Shown here: piece by piece, positions 17,543 through 27,193 of the stretch | How the letters are laid out: every line of letters begins with the position of its first letter | Position numbering within the stretch: the first letter of the stretch is position 1 | Assembly (NCBI GenBank): GCA_963797765.1 | Contig: CAWCQU010000003.1 | Span: 1,364,001-1,428,000 of the forward strand | DNA: 64,000 bases | From: JBGPTK01 sp963797765 | GTDB lineage: Bacteria; Acidobacteriota; Terriglobia; Acidiferrales; UBA7541 | Direction: 5' to 3' | Position numbers and translations under genes: made by a program | The notes under the pieces: model-generated | What the model saw: only the letters and a program-made list of their open reading frames with translations | Told to the model about the DNA's origin: nothing | Database searches by the model: none

Positions 17543-18448
17543 TTACTGCGGATGCTGCAGTTGGTGATAGATCGATTCCGCGTTATCCGCAAAGGAAGCG
17601 TGAAACTGTGGATACTGGCGGAAATCGGAATATTTCTTCATGTCGACCTGCTGGCGCACCTGTTCGACGGTGGCACCGGACTGAAAGAGCTTGGTCACCT
17701 GCGCGTCGAGATCGGCCATGTAATCGCGGAACCGGGTGATCGTGGCACGGGTGCCTACTTCGAAATGTCCGGGCACAAAATGATCGGCCGGGAGAGCCAG
17801 GATCCCGTCCAATGCGTGAACCCAATTGGCGGCGCTTCCCTGATCCATTGCCGGGCACGAATTGCTCATGTAGACATCGCCGGCGGCGACGGTGCGCTGA
17901 TTGGGAAAATAAACATAGAGATCGCCCATGGTATGGGCAGGGCCTGGCGAAATAATTTCCACAGGGTCTTCATCCATGTATACGGTCACTTTCTGGGTGA
18001 TCGTTTCGCTGGCGGGGCGGAATGAAGGCTGAGGCCCGGCAGGCGGTGCGCCTTTCACTTGCCGCTCGCGCATTTGCGCCATCACTTGAAGGGTTCGTTC
18101 TCGTGTAAACGGCGACGTAATCACAACTGCATCCGGGCCGACTACTCCGTTTCCGCCTTGATGATCGGTGTGATAGTGGGTGTTTACGATGAACTGCACG
18201 GGGAGCGGCGAAATCTTACGAATTTCGTCGAGCAACTTCTGGCCTTCCACGGTGTTGATGCCCGAATCCACCACAAAAATTCCGTGCTGGCCGATCAAAA
18301 ACGTCGAATTCGAGCTGTGGTCGTTGTCGCTGACATACGCGTAGAGGTTTGGAGCTAATTTCTCGACGCGGGGAGCGGCAACGACCGTGATAGTACAGCT
18401 CAGCACAAATGCCGCCCCCAAAGCACAACGCTTGAATCGTATTTGCAT
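17543..18448 (-). CDS. Secreted MBL-fold metallo-hydrolase
   Basis: 301 residues from an internal ATG at 18448 with AAGGAAGTCA directly upstream and its own signal peptide (RFKRCALGAAFVLSCTITVVAA). The metallo-beta-lactamase motif is NTHYHTDHQGG (HxHxDH), and later ligands are PGPAHTMGD, AGDVY and PGHFEVG. The layout resembles periplasmic MBL-fold enzymes related to subclass B lactamases or quinoprotein-relay hydrolases; the substrate is unknown. In the sequence as given its frame is joined to the TonB receptor upstream, but the receptor's natural stop (TAA at 18457-18459 in another frame) lies eight bases before this start, so it is very likely a separate gene. Confidence 0.85.
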   Translation of the reverse strand: MQIRFKRCALGAAFVLSCTITVVAAPRVEKLAPNLYAYVSDNDHSSNSTFLIGQHGIFVVDSGINTVEGQKLLDEIRKISPLPVQFIVNTHYHTDHQGGNGVVGPDAVVITSPFTRERTLQVMAQMRERQVKGAPPAGPQPSFRPASETITQKVTVYMDEDPVEIISPGPAHTMGDLYVYFPNQRTVAAGDVYMSNSCPAMDQGSAANWVHALDGILALPADHFVPGHFEVGTRATITRFRDYMADLDAQVTKLFQSGATVEQVRQQVDMKKYSDFRQYPQFHASFADNAESIYHQLQHPQ

Positions 18449-21310
18449 TGACTTCCTTAGAAACTGAATTTCAAGCCGAACTGAATTAGCCTGCGGGCCG
18501 CCCGAACCGAGGCCTACGTTGTTTTGCGCCACGTCCGGCGTTTGGAAGAGCGCGCCGAAATTGGGAGCGGTCATCGTGTTTCTGGGCAGAGCGAAGTTGG
18601 GATGATTGAAAATGTTGAAGAATTCCGCCCGGAACTGCAGCTTGATGGTCTCGCCCAGCCGGGTGTCTTTCAGCAAAGCGAAGTCGAAATTCTTGAAGCT
18701 GGGGCCTTCGACGATATTGCGGCCTGCATTGCCGAAAGTGAGCGGCGCGTTCAATGCAAAAGCCGAAGTGTTGAACCACTGGCTAACGGTATGCGGACCG
18801 GAATTCGGATCGCCCACCAGGTTCGGTCGGTCATTGCCCAGCCCCGTGCTGCTCTGATTGGAACCGGTAAGAACGGAGAATGGCTGGCCGGTCTGCAGCG
18901 TTAAAATTCCAGTGACCGCCCATCCGTTCGCAAGCGCGCCCGGCAGAGCGGAGAAAATGTGCTGGAGCGTGGGTATCTGGTAGACGTAGTTGGCGACGAA
19001 GCGGTGGCGAAGATCGAAATCGCTGAGCCCTTTCTCCGCGCGCAAATCGTAATTATCTTGAGGGAAGATGGTAGTGTTGTTGGCTCCCGAACCGTAAAAC
19101 ACCGAAGCGCCATCAATCGACTTCGAATACGTGTAAGCCAGGCCAAACGTCAATCCGCGAGCCGCGCGCTTATCCAATTTCAACTGCAGCCCGTTGTAGC
19201 TTGAGCTGATCGAATCCTCGGCCTGAAAAATCTGCGCGTAACCAAAATAGGGAACTCTCGCGATGTTGGGAATGGCCGCGATATTCTTGGCGAGCTGCTG
19301 CGCCACAGGAAGAGGAATCCCCATCAGCACCATGCGCGTGACTACATCAGGCGAGAGCGCGTTGATTTGCGCCTGGGTGATAAAGGCCTGGTTGATTTGA
19401 CGGAATCGCGGCAGGTGCGTGCCGGTGGTGCCGACATAGGAAACTTCAAACACCGTTTGCCACGGCAATTCCCTTTGGATATCAAAATTCCACGCCTGGG
19501 AGTAAGGAGAGGCGAATTCCGCCGGCGTGATTGTGATGACTGGAAATCCGGAAGGCGCGAAAGAATTTGGCCAGGTGTTGGGCGAAGAGACGAAGAAATC
19601 GGGCAGCGCCGGCGGATTCAGCAATACGTTGCCGGGAATTTGTCCCAGAACCGTGTCGTAAAACACGCCATATCCGGCGCGCACCACCGTCGACCGGTTC
19701 TGGCCCAGGCTCCACGCGAAGCCGATACGCGGCGCAATATTATTGTGATCCGGGTTGTAGAGGCCGCCCTGGGCCTGCGTGACCATTCCCGAAGCTTCGA
19801 GCACGGCTAGATTCGTCTGGTCCGCCGTCGGTGAAAGATAGGTGGTGAAATTCTGCGGGCGGAACGTGGTGGCGCGATTCGTGGCGTCATGCAGCACGGT
19901 ATTTAATTCGTAGCGCAGTCCGAAATTGAAGGTGAGATTCGGGCGAATTTTGACGCTATCTTGCCCGAAGAAATCGAAGCTGGTGGTGCGGTAGCTTCGC
20001 GACGAATCGCCAATGAAATGGAGCGAGCTATTGGCTAATCCCTCGGCCAAATCCGCCAGAGGGTTCTTGATTCCCTGGGGGTTCCGGCTGCCCGAGAAGG
20101 TGATCTGGCCAATCTGATCCAAATCGTAGAAGCGGTTATCGCGAATATTGCGAATGTCCATTCCTACTTTCCACTCATGGCGCGCCGAAGTGTGCGAAAA
20201 ATGGTCGATGAACTGGAGCGTGTTCTGCCACAAGCCGCCAGGATTATTATTGTTTGACCCGAGATTGGAAATCGATCCGCCTCCCGATACCAGGCCGCCG
20301 GACATCGTAAGGTTCGGCATGTTTCCCAGGTTGAAAGGGGAACCAGCACCCCATCCGGTGTTGAACCCATAGGTGGCTGCTTGCGGTCCCAATTGGTTGA
20401 TGGTTAAAGCGGTGTTTCGCGAAAAGCCAATGCGAAATTCGTTCAATGAAGCCGCGCTGAGCATCTTGGTGTACCCGATCGAAGCCAGGTGTGTGGTGCC
20501 TGTATTGTCGATTCCGAAGCCTGGAATCGCGGTGGTTTGCTGGCCGCCCGCAAACGGGGAGAATACCGTAAACGTCGTGTGGCTATACCGGAACGTCAGG
20601 GAGTCATTGCCGATGTGGTGATCCGCCTTGATTAGATATTGATCCGTGCTGTTCCTGAGCGGCGGTGAAGAAATGAAATTGCCGCCCGGCTGCGTGGTAT
20701 TCGGTTCGGGATAGAGCTGCAACAATTGAGCCGAAATCGGATTCAAGGGCAACTGAACGGGGTTGCCATTGGCATCATTAAAAATGCCGAGCTTCTGCGC
20801 GTCGGTGGGAACCACCGTCAGTTTGGTGATGCCCGCGCGCTGCCGGAAACCTTCATAATTTCCGAAGAAAAAAGTCTTGTCCTTGATGATCGGACCGCCC
20901 AGCGTCCCGCCGAATTGATTCAGCCGCAGCTCGGGAGCCGGCGCATTGGGATTCGCAAAGAAGTTTCGCGCGTCGAGGGCATCATTGCGCAGAAACTCGT
21001 AAGCTGAACCGTGGAATTGATTGGTGCCGGATTTGGTTACCAGGTTTACCACCGAGCCGCTGTTGCGCCCGTACTCGGCGGCGTAGTTATTCGTTTGCAC
21101 CTGAAATTCTTGAATCGAATCAATGGAAGGAAGCTGGGAGACGGAGCCGGCATTGTAGTTGTTGTTGTCGACGCCATCGACCATGAAATTATTGGAACTC
21201 GAACGCTGCCCGTTCGAGGAATATCCGGAGATGCCGCCTTCCCCTCCCTGCTGCCCGCCGCCACCACCGAACGCGGAAACGCCGGCATTCAGCAAGAGCG
21301 AGTTGGGCAA
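17543..21310 (-). CDS. Oar-like TonB-dependent receptor (main body), reading on into the MBL gene
   Basis: As written, one 1255-codon frame holds a receptor body of about 955 residues and then the MBL hydrolase. The receptor part shows the plug (FMVDGVDNNNYN, SIQEFQVQTNNYAAEYGRN, GSVVNLVTKSGTNQFHG), strands of a 22-strand outer-membrane barrel, and the Oar-type region FRAEFFNIFNHPNF near the end. The expected C-terminus, R-L-I-Q-F-G-L-K-F-S-F followed by TAA, is present one frame away at about 18457-18490. A single inserted base near 18490 therefore causes the run-on. A second frameshift near 21300 separates it from its N-terminal domain. The role is TonB-powered uptake of an unknown large substrate. 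Confidence 0.85.
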   Translation of the reverse strand: MPNSLLLNAGVSAFGGGGGQQGGEGGISGYSSNGQRSSSNNFMVDGVDNNNYNAGSVSQLPSIDSIQEFQVQTNNYAAEYGRNSGSVVNLVTKSGTNQFHGSAYEFLRNDALDARNFFANPNAPAPELRLNQFGGTLGGPIIKDKTFFFGNYEGFRQRAGITKLTVVPTDAQKLGIFNDANGNPVQLPLNPISAQLLQLYPEPNTTQPGGNFISSPPLRNSTDQYLIKADHHIGNDSLTFRYSHTTFTVFSPFAGGQQTTAIPGFGIDNTGTTHLASIGYTKMLSAASLNEFRIGFSRNTALTINQLGPQAATYGFNTGWGAGSPFNLGNMPNLTMSGGLVSGGGSISNLGSNNNNPGGLWQNTLQFIDHFSHTSARHEWKVGMDIRNIRDNRFYDLDQIGQITFSGSRNPQGIKNPLADLAEGLANSSLHFIGDSSRSYRTTSFDFFGQDSVKIRPNLTFNFGLRYELNTVLHDATNRATTFRPQNFTTYLSPTADQTNLAVLEASGMVTQAQGGLYNPDHNNIAPRIGFAWSLGQNRSTVVRAGYGVFYDTVLGQIPGNVLLNPPALPDFFVSSPNTWPNSFAPSGFPVITITPAEFASPYSQAWNFDIQRELPWQTVFEVSYVGTTGTHLPRFRQINQAFITQAQINALSPDVVTRMVLMGIPLPVAQQLAKNIAAIPNIARVPYFGYAQIFQAEDSISSSYNGLQLKLDKRAARGLTFGLAYTYSKSIDGASVFYGSGANNTTIFPQDNYDLRAEKGLSDFDLRHRFVANYVYQIPTLQHIFSALPGALANGWAVTGILTLQTGQPFSVLTGSNQSSTGLGNDRPNLVGDPNSGPHTVSQWFNTSAFALNAPLTFGNAGRNIVEGPSFKNFDFALLKDTRLGETIKLQFRAEFFNIFNHPNFALPRNTMTAPNFGALFQTPDVAQNNVGLGSGGPQANSVRLEIQFLRKSMQIRFKRCALGAAFVLSCTITVVAAPRVEKLAPNLYAYVSDNDHSSNSTFLIGQHGIFVVDSGINTVEGQKLLDEIRKISPLPVQFIVNTHYHTDHQGGNGVVGPDAVVITSPFTRERTLQVMAQMRERQVKGAPPAGPQPSFRPASETITQKVTVYMDEDPVEIISPGPAHTMGDLYVYFPNQRTVAAGDVYMSNSCPAMDQGSAANWVHALDGILALPADHFVPGHFEVGTRATITRFRDYMADLDAQVTKLFQSGATVEQVRQQVDMKKYSDFRQYPQFHASFADNAESIYHQLQHPQ

Positions 21311-21767
21311 AATTGCGGCCGTTTAAGGGCAAAGCCGTCACCTGGGTCTGATTAATGACTTCGCCAAGGTGCTGGGTTTCAGTGTTAACGATCGTAACCG
21401 CCCCCTCCACGGTGACGCTTTCCGTTTGCGAGGCAACTTTCATTGTCAGATTAACCGTGCGCGTCTCTCCAACCGGAACTTCCACTTGTTCGACCACGAG
21501 CGTCGCAAAGCCGGTCTTTACCGCGGATAGCTTGTAAGCGCCCGTCGGCAGCGCTGGAAATCGGAAGGACCCGTTATCTGCAGTCGCGGCAGTGCGCACC
21601 AACCCATTGGCAGAGTTCGTTACCGTTACCGTAACGCCAGGCACCGAGGCGCCTTGTGCGTCTACAACCGTGCCCACGATCTCCCCTTGATCAGTTTGCG
21701 CTGATGCCCCCGCAACAGCGCCTAGCAACACAATCAAAATTGCGAGAAGCTTACTGAGTGAACTCAT
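21189..21767 (-). CDS. N-terminal domain of the same TonB-dependent receptor (frameshifted)
   Basis: It begins at ATG 21767 after AGGAGACAAATT, with signal peptide SSLSKLLAILIVLLGAVAGA. The carboxypeptidase-regulatory-like (CarboxypepD_reg) domain follows (GEIVGTVVDAQGASVPGVTV, FRFPALPTGAYKLSAVKTGF), then the plug start NQTQVTALPLNGRNFAQL. After FAQLAL the frame is wrong. Removing one base in cttgctgaat (about 21295-21299) joins it to LLNAGVSAFGGGGGQQ in the next frame. The last ~30 residues of this reading are therefore meaningless. It lies 82 bases after the permease gene. Confidence 0.8.
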   Translation of the reverse strand: MSSLSKLLAILIVLLGAVAGASAQTDQGEIVGTVVDAQGASVPGVTVTVTNSANGLVRTAATADNGSFRFPALPTGAYKLSAVKTGFATLVVEQVEVPVGETRTVNLTMKVASQTESVTVEGAVTIVNTETQHLGEVINQTQVTALPLNGRNFAQLALAECRRFRVRWWRRAAGRGRRHLRIFLERAAFEFQ

Positions 21768-21849
21768 AATTTGTCTCCTGGGAGTGAATCCCTTCCCTGA
21801 TTCACGTATATGTTTGAACTCAGACCACAACACTGCTCTAAACTCGCTA

Positions 21850-23292
21850 TCATTCCGTCACTCTCACCGCTTCCGCCCCAGGTGCGACCTCCCGGTCGCG
21901 CGATCGCCGCCGGATGAAATAGGCCACAGTGATAAACCCAAGCCAGGGGAGTCCGGACAGGATGGTCGGCCGCATCCCAGGTACCCACCAGGTGGTGACA
22001 ATGATCGCTGCCACCAGCCCGAGACCAAGAATCGATGTAAACGGATATCCGATCATCCGCACCGGCAGTTTGCGGCCGCCACGCGCTTCCCACGCCCGGC
22101 GGAAAAACAAGTGCGTCAAGAAAATCATCATCCAAACGAACAGGCCGCCGAATAGAGCGATTCCGAACAAATAAACATACGCAACATTCGGATAAAGAAT
22201 CGCAATCACCGTGGCCACAATCAGTCCAGTGGTCGAGAGTAGCAACGCCGGAAGCGGCACGCCGCGCTTCGTAATGGAGCCCAAACTTTTGGGCGCATAG
22301 CCGCCGCGAGCGAGTGAAAACATCATTCGCGTGGCCAGATACAAATCACAATTCATGCTGGAAAGCGCGGCGGTCAACACCACAAAATTCATCAAGTGGG
22401 TGGCGGCGGGAATGTGGGTAAGCTGGAACACACGAACAAACGGACTCGCAGTGACATCACCGCCCGGCTGAATGCTGGACCAGGGCACGACGCCAACGAG
22501 AACGATCATGGCGCCGATATAAAATAGAATCAGACGAAACACCATTGTCTTCATCGCCTTGGGGACCGCTTCATCCGGGTTCCGGGCCTCACCGGCCGTC
22601 ACTGCCACTACTTCGGTTCCGATATAACTGAAGATGACGAAACACATCGCCATCCACAGTCCTTTAAATCCATTGGCGAAAAAGCCTCCGTCGGCGGTGA
22701 AATTGCGGACCCCGGGATGTGCGGAAGGGACAAATCCAAAGAGAACCACCGCTCCAAATCCGATGAACGCCAGAATCGCGACAACTTTAATCATCGCGAA
22801 CCAATATTCAAACTCGCCGAAATTTTCGACGCCACTCGCATTTACACTGACCAGGAGCAACGAGAACAAAACGATCCATGCCCACGGCGGCACTTGCGGA
22901 AACCACCAGCGGCAATAAATGGCGACGGCAGTAGCTTCCCCACCAATCGCGATGCACTGGCATGCCCAGTAGGTGTAACGCACAACGAAGCCTGCCCAGG
23001 GATTGACATACAGCTCTGCGTAGACGCCAAACGAGCCTGCCGTCGGATGTGCCACGGCCATTTCCGAAAGCGCGCCCATCAAGAGCAGCGCCATGACCGC
23101 ACCCAACAAATAGCACACGATTACCGCGGGTCCCGCGGTGCGCACGGCGAGCGAACTTCCCAGGAAAAGCCCGGTGCCGATCGCTCCTCCGATGGCGATC
23201 ATGGCCATCTGGCGCGTGCTGAGTTCCCGCGATAATCCTTCTTCTTTTTTCAGCGTTGAAGCATGGTGCTCTTGATGGCTGAGTTCGCTCAC
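21850..23292 (-). CDS. APC-family amino acid permease
   Basis: 480 residues with twelve hydrophobic segments. The first helix carries the APC substrate motif MIAIGGAIGTGLFLGSS, and GTEVVAVTAGEARNPDEAVPKA is the signature of the AAT subgroup (LysP/AroP/GabP-like). Start GTG 23292. The subgroup imports amino acids or GABA by proton symport. The gene sits 59 bases downstream of a class V enzyme in the minus-strand run, so it probably brings in or exchanges the amino acid released by the neighbouring hydrolases. The substrate cannot be read from the sequence. Confidence 0.9.
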   Translation of the reverse strand: MSELSHQEHHASTLKKEEGLSRELSTRQMAMIAIGGAIGTGLFLGSSLAVRTAGPAVIVCYLLGAVMALLLMGALSEMAVAHPTAGSFGVYAELYVNPWAGFVVRYTYWACQCIAIGGEATAVAIYCRWWFPQVPPWAWIVLFSLLLVSVNASGVENFGEFEYWFAMIKVVAILAFIGFGAVVLFGFVPSAHPGVRNFTADGGFFANGFKGLWMAMCFVIFSYIGTEVVAVTAGEARNPDEAVPKAMKTMVFRLILFYIGAMIVLVGVVPWSSIQPGGDVTASPFVRVFQLTHIPAATHLMNFVVLTAALSSMNCDLYLATRMMFSLARGGYAPKSLGSITKRGVPLPALLLSTTGLIVATVIAILYPNVAYVYLFGIALFGGLFVWMMIFLTHLFFRRAWEARGGRKLPVRMIGYPFTSILGLGLVAAIIVTTWWVPGMRPTILSGLPWLGFITVAYFIRRRSRDREVAPGAEAVRVTE

Positions 23293-23351
23293 TCGCTTAC
23301 GTCGACCTCCGGCGAATTCTCCGATGCAACTTCATTCTCCAGCAGCCGTGG

Positions 23352-24509
23352 CTAAACGGCCTGCGTTTCCCGCACCATCAGGCCGGAACACTTTTCGAGA
23401 ACTCTCAGCACCGCGCGGACATCATCGGAATTGTTGTACACGTGAAAAGAAATTCGCAGCCCGTCGTGCCGCCCCGAGCCGATGATATTTTCTTCCGCCA
23501 GACGGGCGAGAACTGCTTCCACATTGTTCGATTTCAGCACCACCAGCGGACCCACGCTGTCCGGCGGCGTCTTCACACGGATTCCCAAATCCCGCGCGCC
23601 TTGAATCAACATCTGAGCCAGATTCCGGATCTGCGGCGCCACTTGTTCCAGCCCGATCTCCTCGAGCACTCCCATCCCGGCCATCGCAGCATAAATATTT
23701 GGAATCGGCGGCGTGCCGGCTTCGAAACGCCGCGCGTTGGGCGCATAATCCAGCAGCCTTACATCGAACGCGAATGGATTCCGTTGCGCGAACCAGCCCG
23801 AGATCGTGGGCGCGAGCGATGGGATCAAACTCTTGCGCACGTATAGAAATGCGACGCCGGATGGGCCGAGCAAATATTTCAGGTTTCCCGCCACGTACAT
23901 ATCCACGTCCAGGGACTTCACATCCACCGGACGCGTCCCGCAATCCTGGTAGTCATCCATAAACGCCAATGCGCCCTTTGCATGAGCCAAGCGCGTAATC
24001 TCGGCGGGATTCGAGCGAAATCCATTCATGTAACAGACGTGCGTGAACGGCACGATCGCCGTATTCGTGTCTATCGCGCCGGCATAGGATTCCGTCGCGA
24101 TGCGATCCTCCCAGGACGCCACGTACTCCACCTGCGCGCCCCGTTTCTGTTGCGCTAACCACACATGCCCCATGGTTGGAAATTCAAATTCTCCTAATAC
24201 AACTTTTTTCCGTTCCCGGAAGTCCAAAGCGCTGGCGATGGAATTCATCGCAGCCGATGCGCTGGGAACCACGGCGATTTCGTCCGGCTCGGCTCCCACA
24301 AACCGCGCGAACTGGCTGCGCGCTTCCTCATATTTCTTCACCCAAAATTCCCACGGAGAGCCGCCTTCGTGCCAGGTCCGCAAATGTTCCAGAACGCTGG
24401 CTTCCACGGAATCAGAAAGCGCTCCCTGCGAACAGGAATTCAAATAGATCTTGCTGTCAAATATTCGGAACCGGGACCGGATCGCCTGAACTTGTGAGTC
24501 AGAGAGCAT
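23352..24509 (-). CDS. PLP-dependent class V aminotransferase-fold enzyme (1)
   Basis: 385 residues from ATG 24509 with GGAAGCGACCAC upstream. The class V fold shows IYLNSCSQGALS at the N-terminus, PSASAAMNSIASAL (phosphate-binding), AFMDDYQDCG (Asp that pairs with the pyridine N) and YVAGNLKYLLGPSGVAFLYV with the PLP-lysine. The class includes cysteine desulfurases, kynureninase, isopenicillin N epimerase and serine-glyoxylate transaminases. The sequence does not clearly match one. It is 35 bases downstream of a second, different class V gene in the same direction, suggesting two steps on related substrates or a heteromer. Confidence 0.85.
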   Translation of the reverse strand: MLSDSQVQAIRSRFRIFDSKIYLNSCSQGALSDSVEASVLEHLRTWHEGGSPWEFWVKKYEEARSQFARFVGAEPDEIAVVPSASAAMNSIASALDFRERKKVVLGEFEFPTMGHVWLAQQKRGAQVEYVASWEDRIATESYAGAIDTNTAIVPFTHVCYMNGFRSNPAEITRLAHAKGALAFMDDYQDCGTRPVDVKSLDVDMYVAGNLKYLLGPSGVAFLYVRKSLIPSLAPTISGWFAQRNPFAFDVRLLDYAPNARRFEAGTPPIPNIYAAMAGMGVLEEIGLEQVAPQIRNLAQMLIQGARDLGIRVKTPPDSVGPLVVLKSNNVEAVLARLAEENIIGSGRHDGLRISFHVYNNSDDVRAVLRVLEKCSGLMVRETQAV

Positions 24510-24544
24510 GTGGTCGCTTCCTTATTGCAGGGTTGTCTTTTCCA

Positions 24545-25771
24545 TTAGTTGAACCTTTTTTGTTGCGCCTTGGCGATGACTGCGCCGTGTCGGGCGAATT
24601 TCGCGGCCACGTCGAGAAGCGCGTCCACGTCATCCGTCGTATTGTCAACATGCATGGCCACGCGCAGGCCGCCCACACCAGACACATAGCGGAGCGAAAC
24701 ATACACTTTTTGGCCCGTGAGCGCATTGAACAACGCTCGATCTTTATTCACTCCCCCCGGCAAACCAAAACACACTATCCCGGAATGTCTTTCTTTGTTT
24801 TCCGGTTCTCCAGCAAGGATCTCCACACCAAGATTCGCGAGGCCTGTTGCGAGCCGTTTCCGCAACCCGTAAATTCGCTTCCAAATTCGTCTGGCTCCAA
24901 TTTCTTCGAAATCGGCAATCGCCCGATCGAGCGCCACGGCCCCAATCCAATTCGGGATTCCACCTGTCTCGAGCCGCCTGGCGTCATTGCATTCGGGAAG
25001 CGGATCGAACGGCGAGCGTTCTGGTAACTCCATATACCGTCCCCAACCAATCTCTGGTTCTTGAAGCGCGAGATAACCTGTCGACGGAGGATCGAGCCGC
25101 TCGAGCAACCGGGGGTGGACGTAAAGAAACCCCAGGCCGAACGGGCTGCGCATCCATTTGTGCCCACCTGCACAATAGGCATCAACGGGATGCCTCGCAA
25201 GGTCGACCGGAATGGCTCCCACTTCCTGAATTCCGTCCACAATCAACATCGCTCCGCTTCGTGAGGCAATTTCTTGAATCGCTGCCACGTCGGCGCGAAA
25301 CCCGCTTACTTCCTGCACCGCGCTTAACACAATTGCCCTGGTTCGCGAATTTGCTTGAGCGGCAAAATTATCCGGCAGTACGCGCCCGTCTTCCGTACGC
25401 ACAGGTACAATGTCGACGCCACGGCGGCGAGCGATCCGGCGCCACACAGCAGCAGCACCCATGAACTCCACATCTGCTATTAGCACGTTGTCGCCGGATT
25501 CCAGCGGCAGCGAGCTCGCAATCAATCCGAGCGCTCGCGTAGTGTTCTCAATCAGCAGGATGTTCGCCGAGTCCGTGTGTACGAACCGCGCTACACGCTT
25601 GCGCGCCCTTTCCGCTGCCGCCAACAATTTCATCGTCCGCTGGGTTCCCGGAGAATTTATCTCCGCTAGATCCTGGGCTGCCTGGGATACCGCGGTCAGC
25701 GTTTTTGGCGATGGCTGTCCCAGGCACGCGTGATCCAGATAGTGAACCCTGGATTTTACCGTTCGCTTCAT
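24545..25771 (-). CDS. PLP-dependent class V aminotransferase-fold enzyme (2)
   Basis: 408 residues from ATG 25771, chosen because it falls 19 bases after the upstream stop; a longer frame to 25936 lies inside that gene. The N-terminus VHYLDHACLGQPSP resembles that of gene (1). LLIENTTRALGLIASSL binds the cofactor phosphate, LIVDGIQEVG carries the Asp, and YCAGGHKWMRSPFGLGFLYV carries the PLP-lysine. RLETGGIPNW near the middle is typical of isopenicillin-N-epimerase-like and kynureninase-like members. The reaction is not assignable. Confidence 0.85.
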   Translation of the reverse strand: MKRTVKSRVHYLDHACLGQPSPKTLTAVSQAAQDLAEINSPGTQRTMKLLAAAERARKRVARFVHTDSANILLIENTTRALGLIASSLPLESGDNVLIADVEFMGAAAVWRRIARRRGVDIVPVRTEDGRVLPDNFAAQANSRTRAIVLSAVQEVSGFRADVAAIQEIASRSGAMLIVDGIQEVGAIPVDLARHPVDAYCAGGHKWMRSPFGLGFLYVHPRLLERLDPPSTGYLALQEPEIGWGRYMELPERSPFDPLPECNDARRLETGGIPNWIGAVALDRAIADFEEIGARRIWKRIYGLRKRLATGLANLGVEILAGEPENKERHSGIVCFGLPGGVNKDRALFNALTGQKVYVSLRYVSGVGGLRVAMHVDNTTDDVDALLDVAAKFARHGAVIAKAQQKRFN

Positions 25772-25790
25772 CCCCGTAATCGGCGCTCGA

Positions 25791-27149
25791 TTATGGCCTG
25801 ACGATACCGACATCACCCTCCTGGGTAATCTTGGTTCCGAAAGGCTCGGAAAGTTTTGCCAAGCGATCGAGGATCGATTTGCTGTGGGCAGCGTCGGCCC
25901 GCACCGGCATGCCGCGTTCGGCTCGCGGCAATTCACGCTGCAGTGTAATCGGATACAATCTCAATTCGCTCAGATCGCCTCGAACAAACTTGGCCTCCGC
26001 CACCACCGATTCCCAATACGCGTCGTCCGCAAAACCCTTCATTGCTTTGTCGAAGAAATCGGACGGATCGTCTCCGGAAACGCCGCACGTATCGTAAATC
26101 TCCTGAGGAATTTGGCGCATGCTTTCGGCCGTGAAAATAAAATTGCCCAGGCTGTAGAAAATCGGCTTCCCTTTATAAATTTCGATTCCTCGTAAGACGT
26201 GCGGCCCATGCCCGATAAATGCGTTCGCGCCGGAATCAATACAAGCATGAGCGAATTCTGGCAGAAAGGTTGCGGGTATTTCGCGATCGCCATGAGCTTC
26301 GTGGGCATGGATGCCAACGAGCACAAGATCGGCGTTTCGACTGGCCCGGTGCACACTCCCCGTAATTCCCCGCAGATCCCGGGGATCCGATGTGGTAACT
26401 ACGTCCGGCGGCGTACCCGGGACGAAATGACTTCCGAGGAAATTAATTCCATCTATTTTTGGCTCGTCGACCAGGCCGCGATTTCCGCGCGGAAACAGGT
26501 CTTTTTGAATTTTTTGAAGGGCTTCGACTTGCGAGGCGTCAATTCGGTAAGTGGTGCGGATGCGCAACGCACTCAATCCGGGTTTGCCGGGAATTTCTCC
26601 GTTGCCTTCCGTTGCCAGCGATCCCGCGCGAATTGTGGAGGCGCAAGCAACCAGGGCTGCGCGCCCCGCCGGGGAATCATAGTAGGCCGGCGCGCGAGCA
26701 TCTTCGAGATTGCGGCCCGTACCTGCATGCACGATTCCCGCGTCACCAACTTTCTTCGCCGTCGCAAACATTCCCTCGATGCCGTAATCGAGGGCGTGAT
26801 TATTCGGCAGGCCCATGATCTTGAATCCCGCCCAATGCAACTCTTCGGGCATCGGGCCTTCCGCGCTGTTGTTCAGATCCCCGCAGGCTCCGGTGGCGGA
26901 GGGATACATGTCCGGATCGGGAAGGGTCATTTCAAAATTTCCAAAGGTGACGTCAGCGCCGCGAAGGATCGAAAGAAGCGGCTGGAGTCGCGGATCCTCG
27001 CGAACGAAACCGCGGGTGATCAGGCAATCGCCAACCGCCGCAAGCGTGATGGTTTGTGCCGCGGCGGCGTTCGCGGGAGGCGCGAAGCGCGAGGCAGCGG
27101 TCACCGCCGCCAGCTTGGCCACGCCACTCAAAAATTTACGTCTTTCCAT
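25791..27149 (-). CDS. CapA/PGA_cap-family exported metallophosphatase-fold protein
   Basis: 452 residues from ATG 27149 with AGGAGTCACCTG. The N-terminus MERRKFLSGVAKLAAVTAAS is a twin-arginine-type signal. PGA_cap motifs are AAVGDCLITRG, GNFEMTLP, LPNNHALDYG, VGIHAHEAHGD, IGHGPHVLRG and FYSLGNFIF, matching a calcineurin-like metal site (D, N, H, H). Family members include CapA of poly-gamma-glutamate capsule systems, but most free-standing homologues are uncharacterised phosphatases or amide-linked enzymes. Its position between a D-aminoacylase and two class V enzymes argues for a catabolic rather than capsule role, as no CapB or CapC is present. Confidence 0.85.
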   Translation of the reverse strand: MERRKFLSGVAKLAAVTAASRFAPPANAAAAQTITLAAVGDCLITRGFVREDPRLQPLLSILRGADVTFGNFEMTLPDPDMYPSATGACGDLNNSAEGPMPEELHWAGFKIMGLPNNHALDYGIEGMFATAKKVGDAGIVHAGTGRNLEDARAPAYYDSPAGRAALVACASTIRAGSLATEGNGEIPGKPGLSALRIRTTYRIDASQVEALQKIQKDLFPRGNRGLVDEPKIDGINFLGSHFVPGTPPDVVTTSDPRDLRGITGSVHRASRNADLVLVGIHAHEAHGDREIPATFLPEFAHACIDSGANAFIGHGPHVLRGIEIYKGKPIFYSLGNFIFTAESMRQIPQEIYDTCGVSGDDPSDFFDKAMKGFADDAYWESVVAEAKFVRGDLSELRLYPITLQRELPRAERGMPVRADAAHSKSILDRLAKLSEPFGTKITQEGDVGIVRP

Positions 27150-27193
27150 CAGGTGACTCCTGAAGGCTCATCGGATCACAGACGTTCCGACTT

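Noticed and set aside
25791..27149. Poly-gamma-glutamate capsule operon
   Set aside because: Only the CapA-type protein is present. No CapB ligase or CapC is seen and the context is catabolic.
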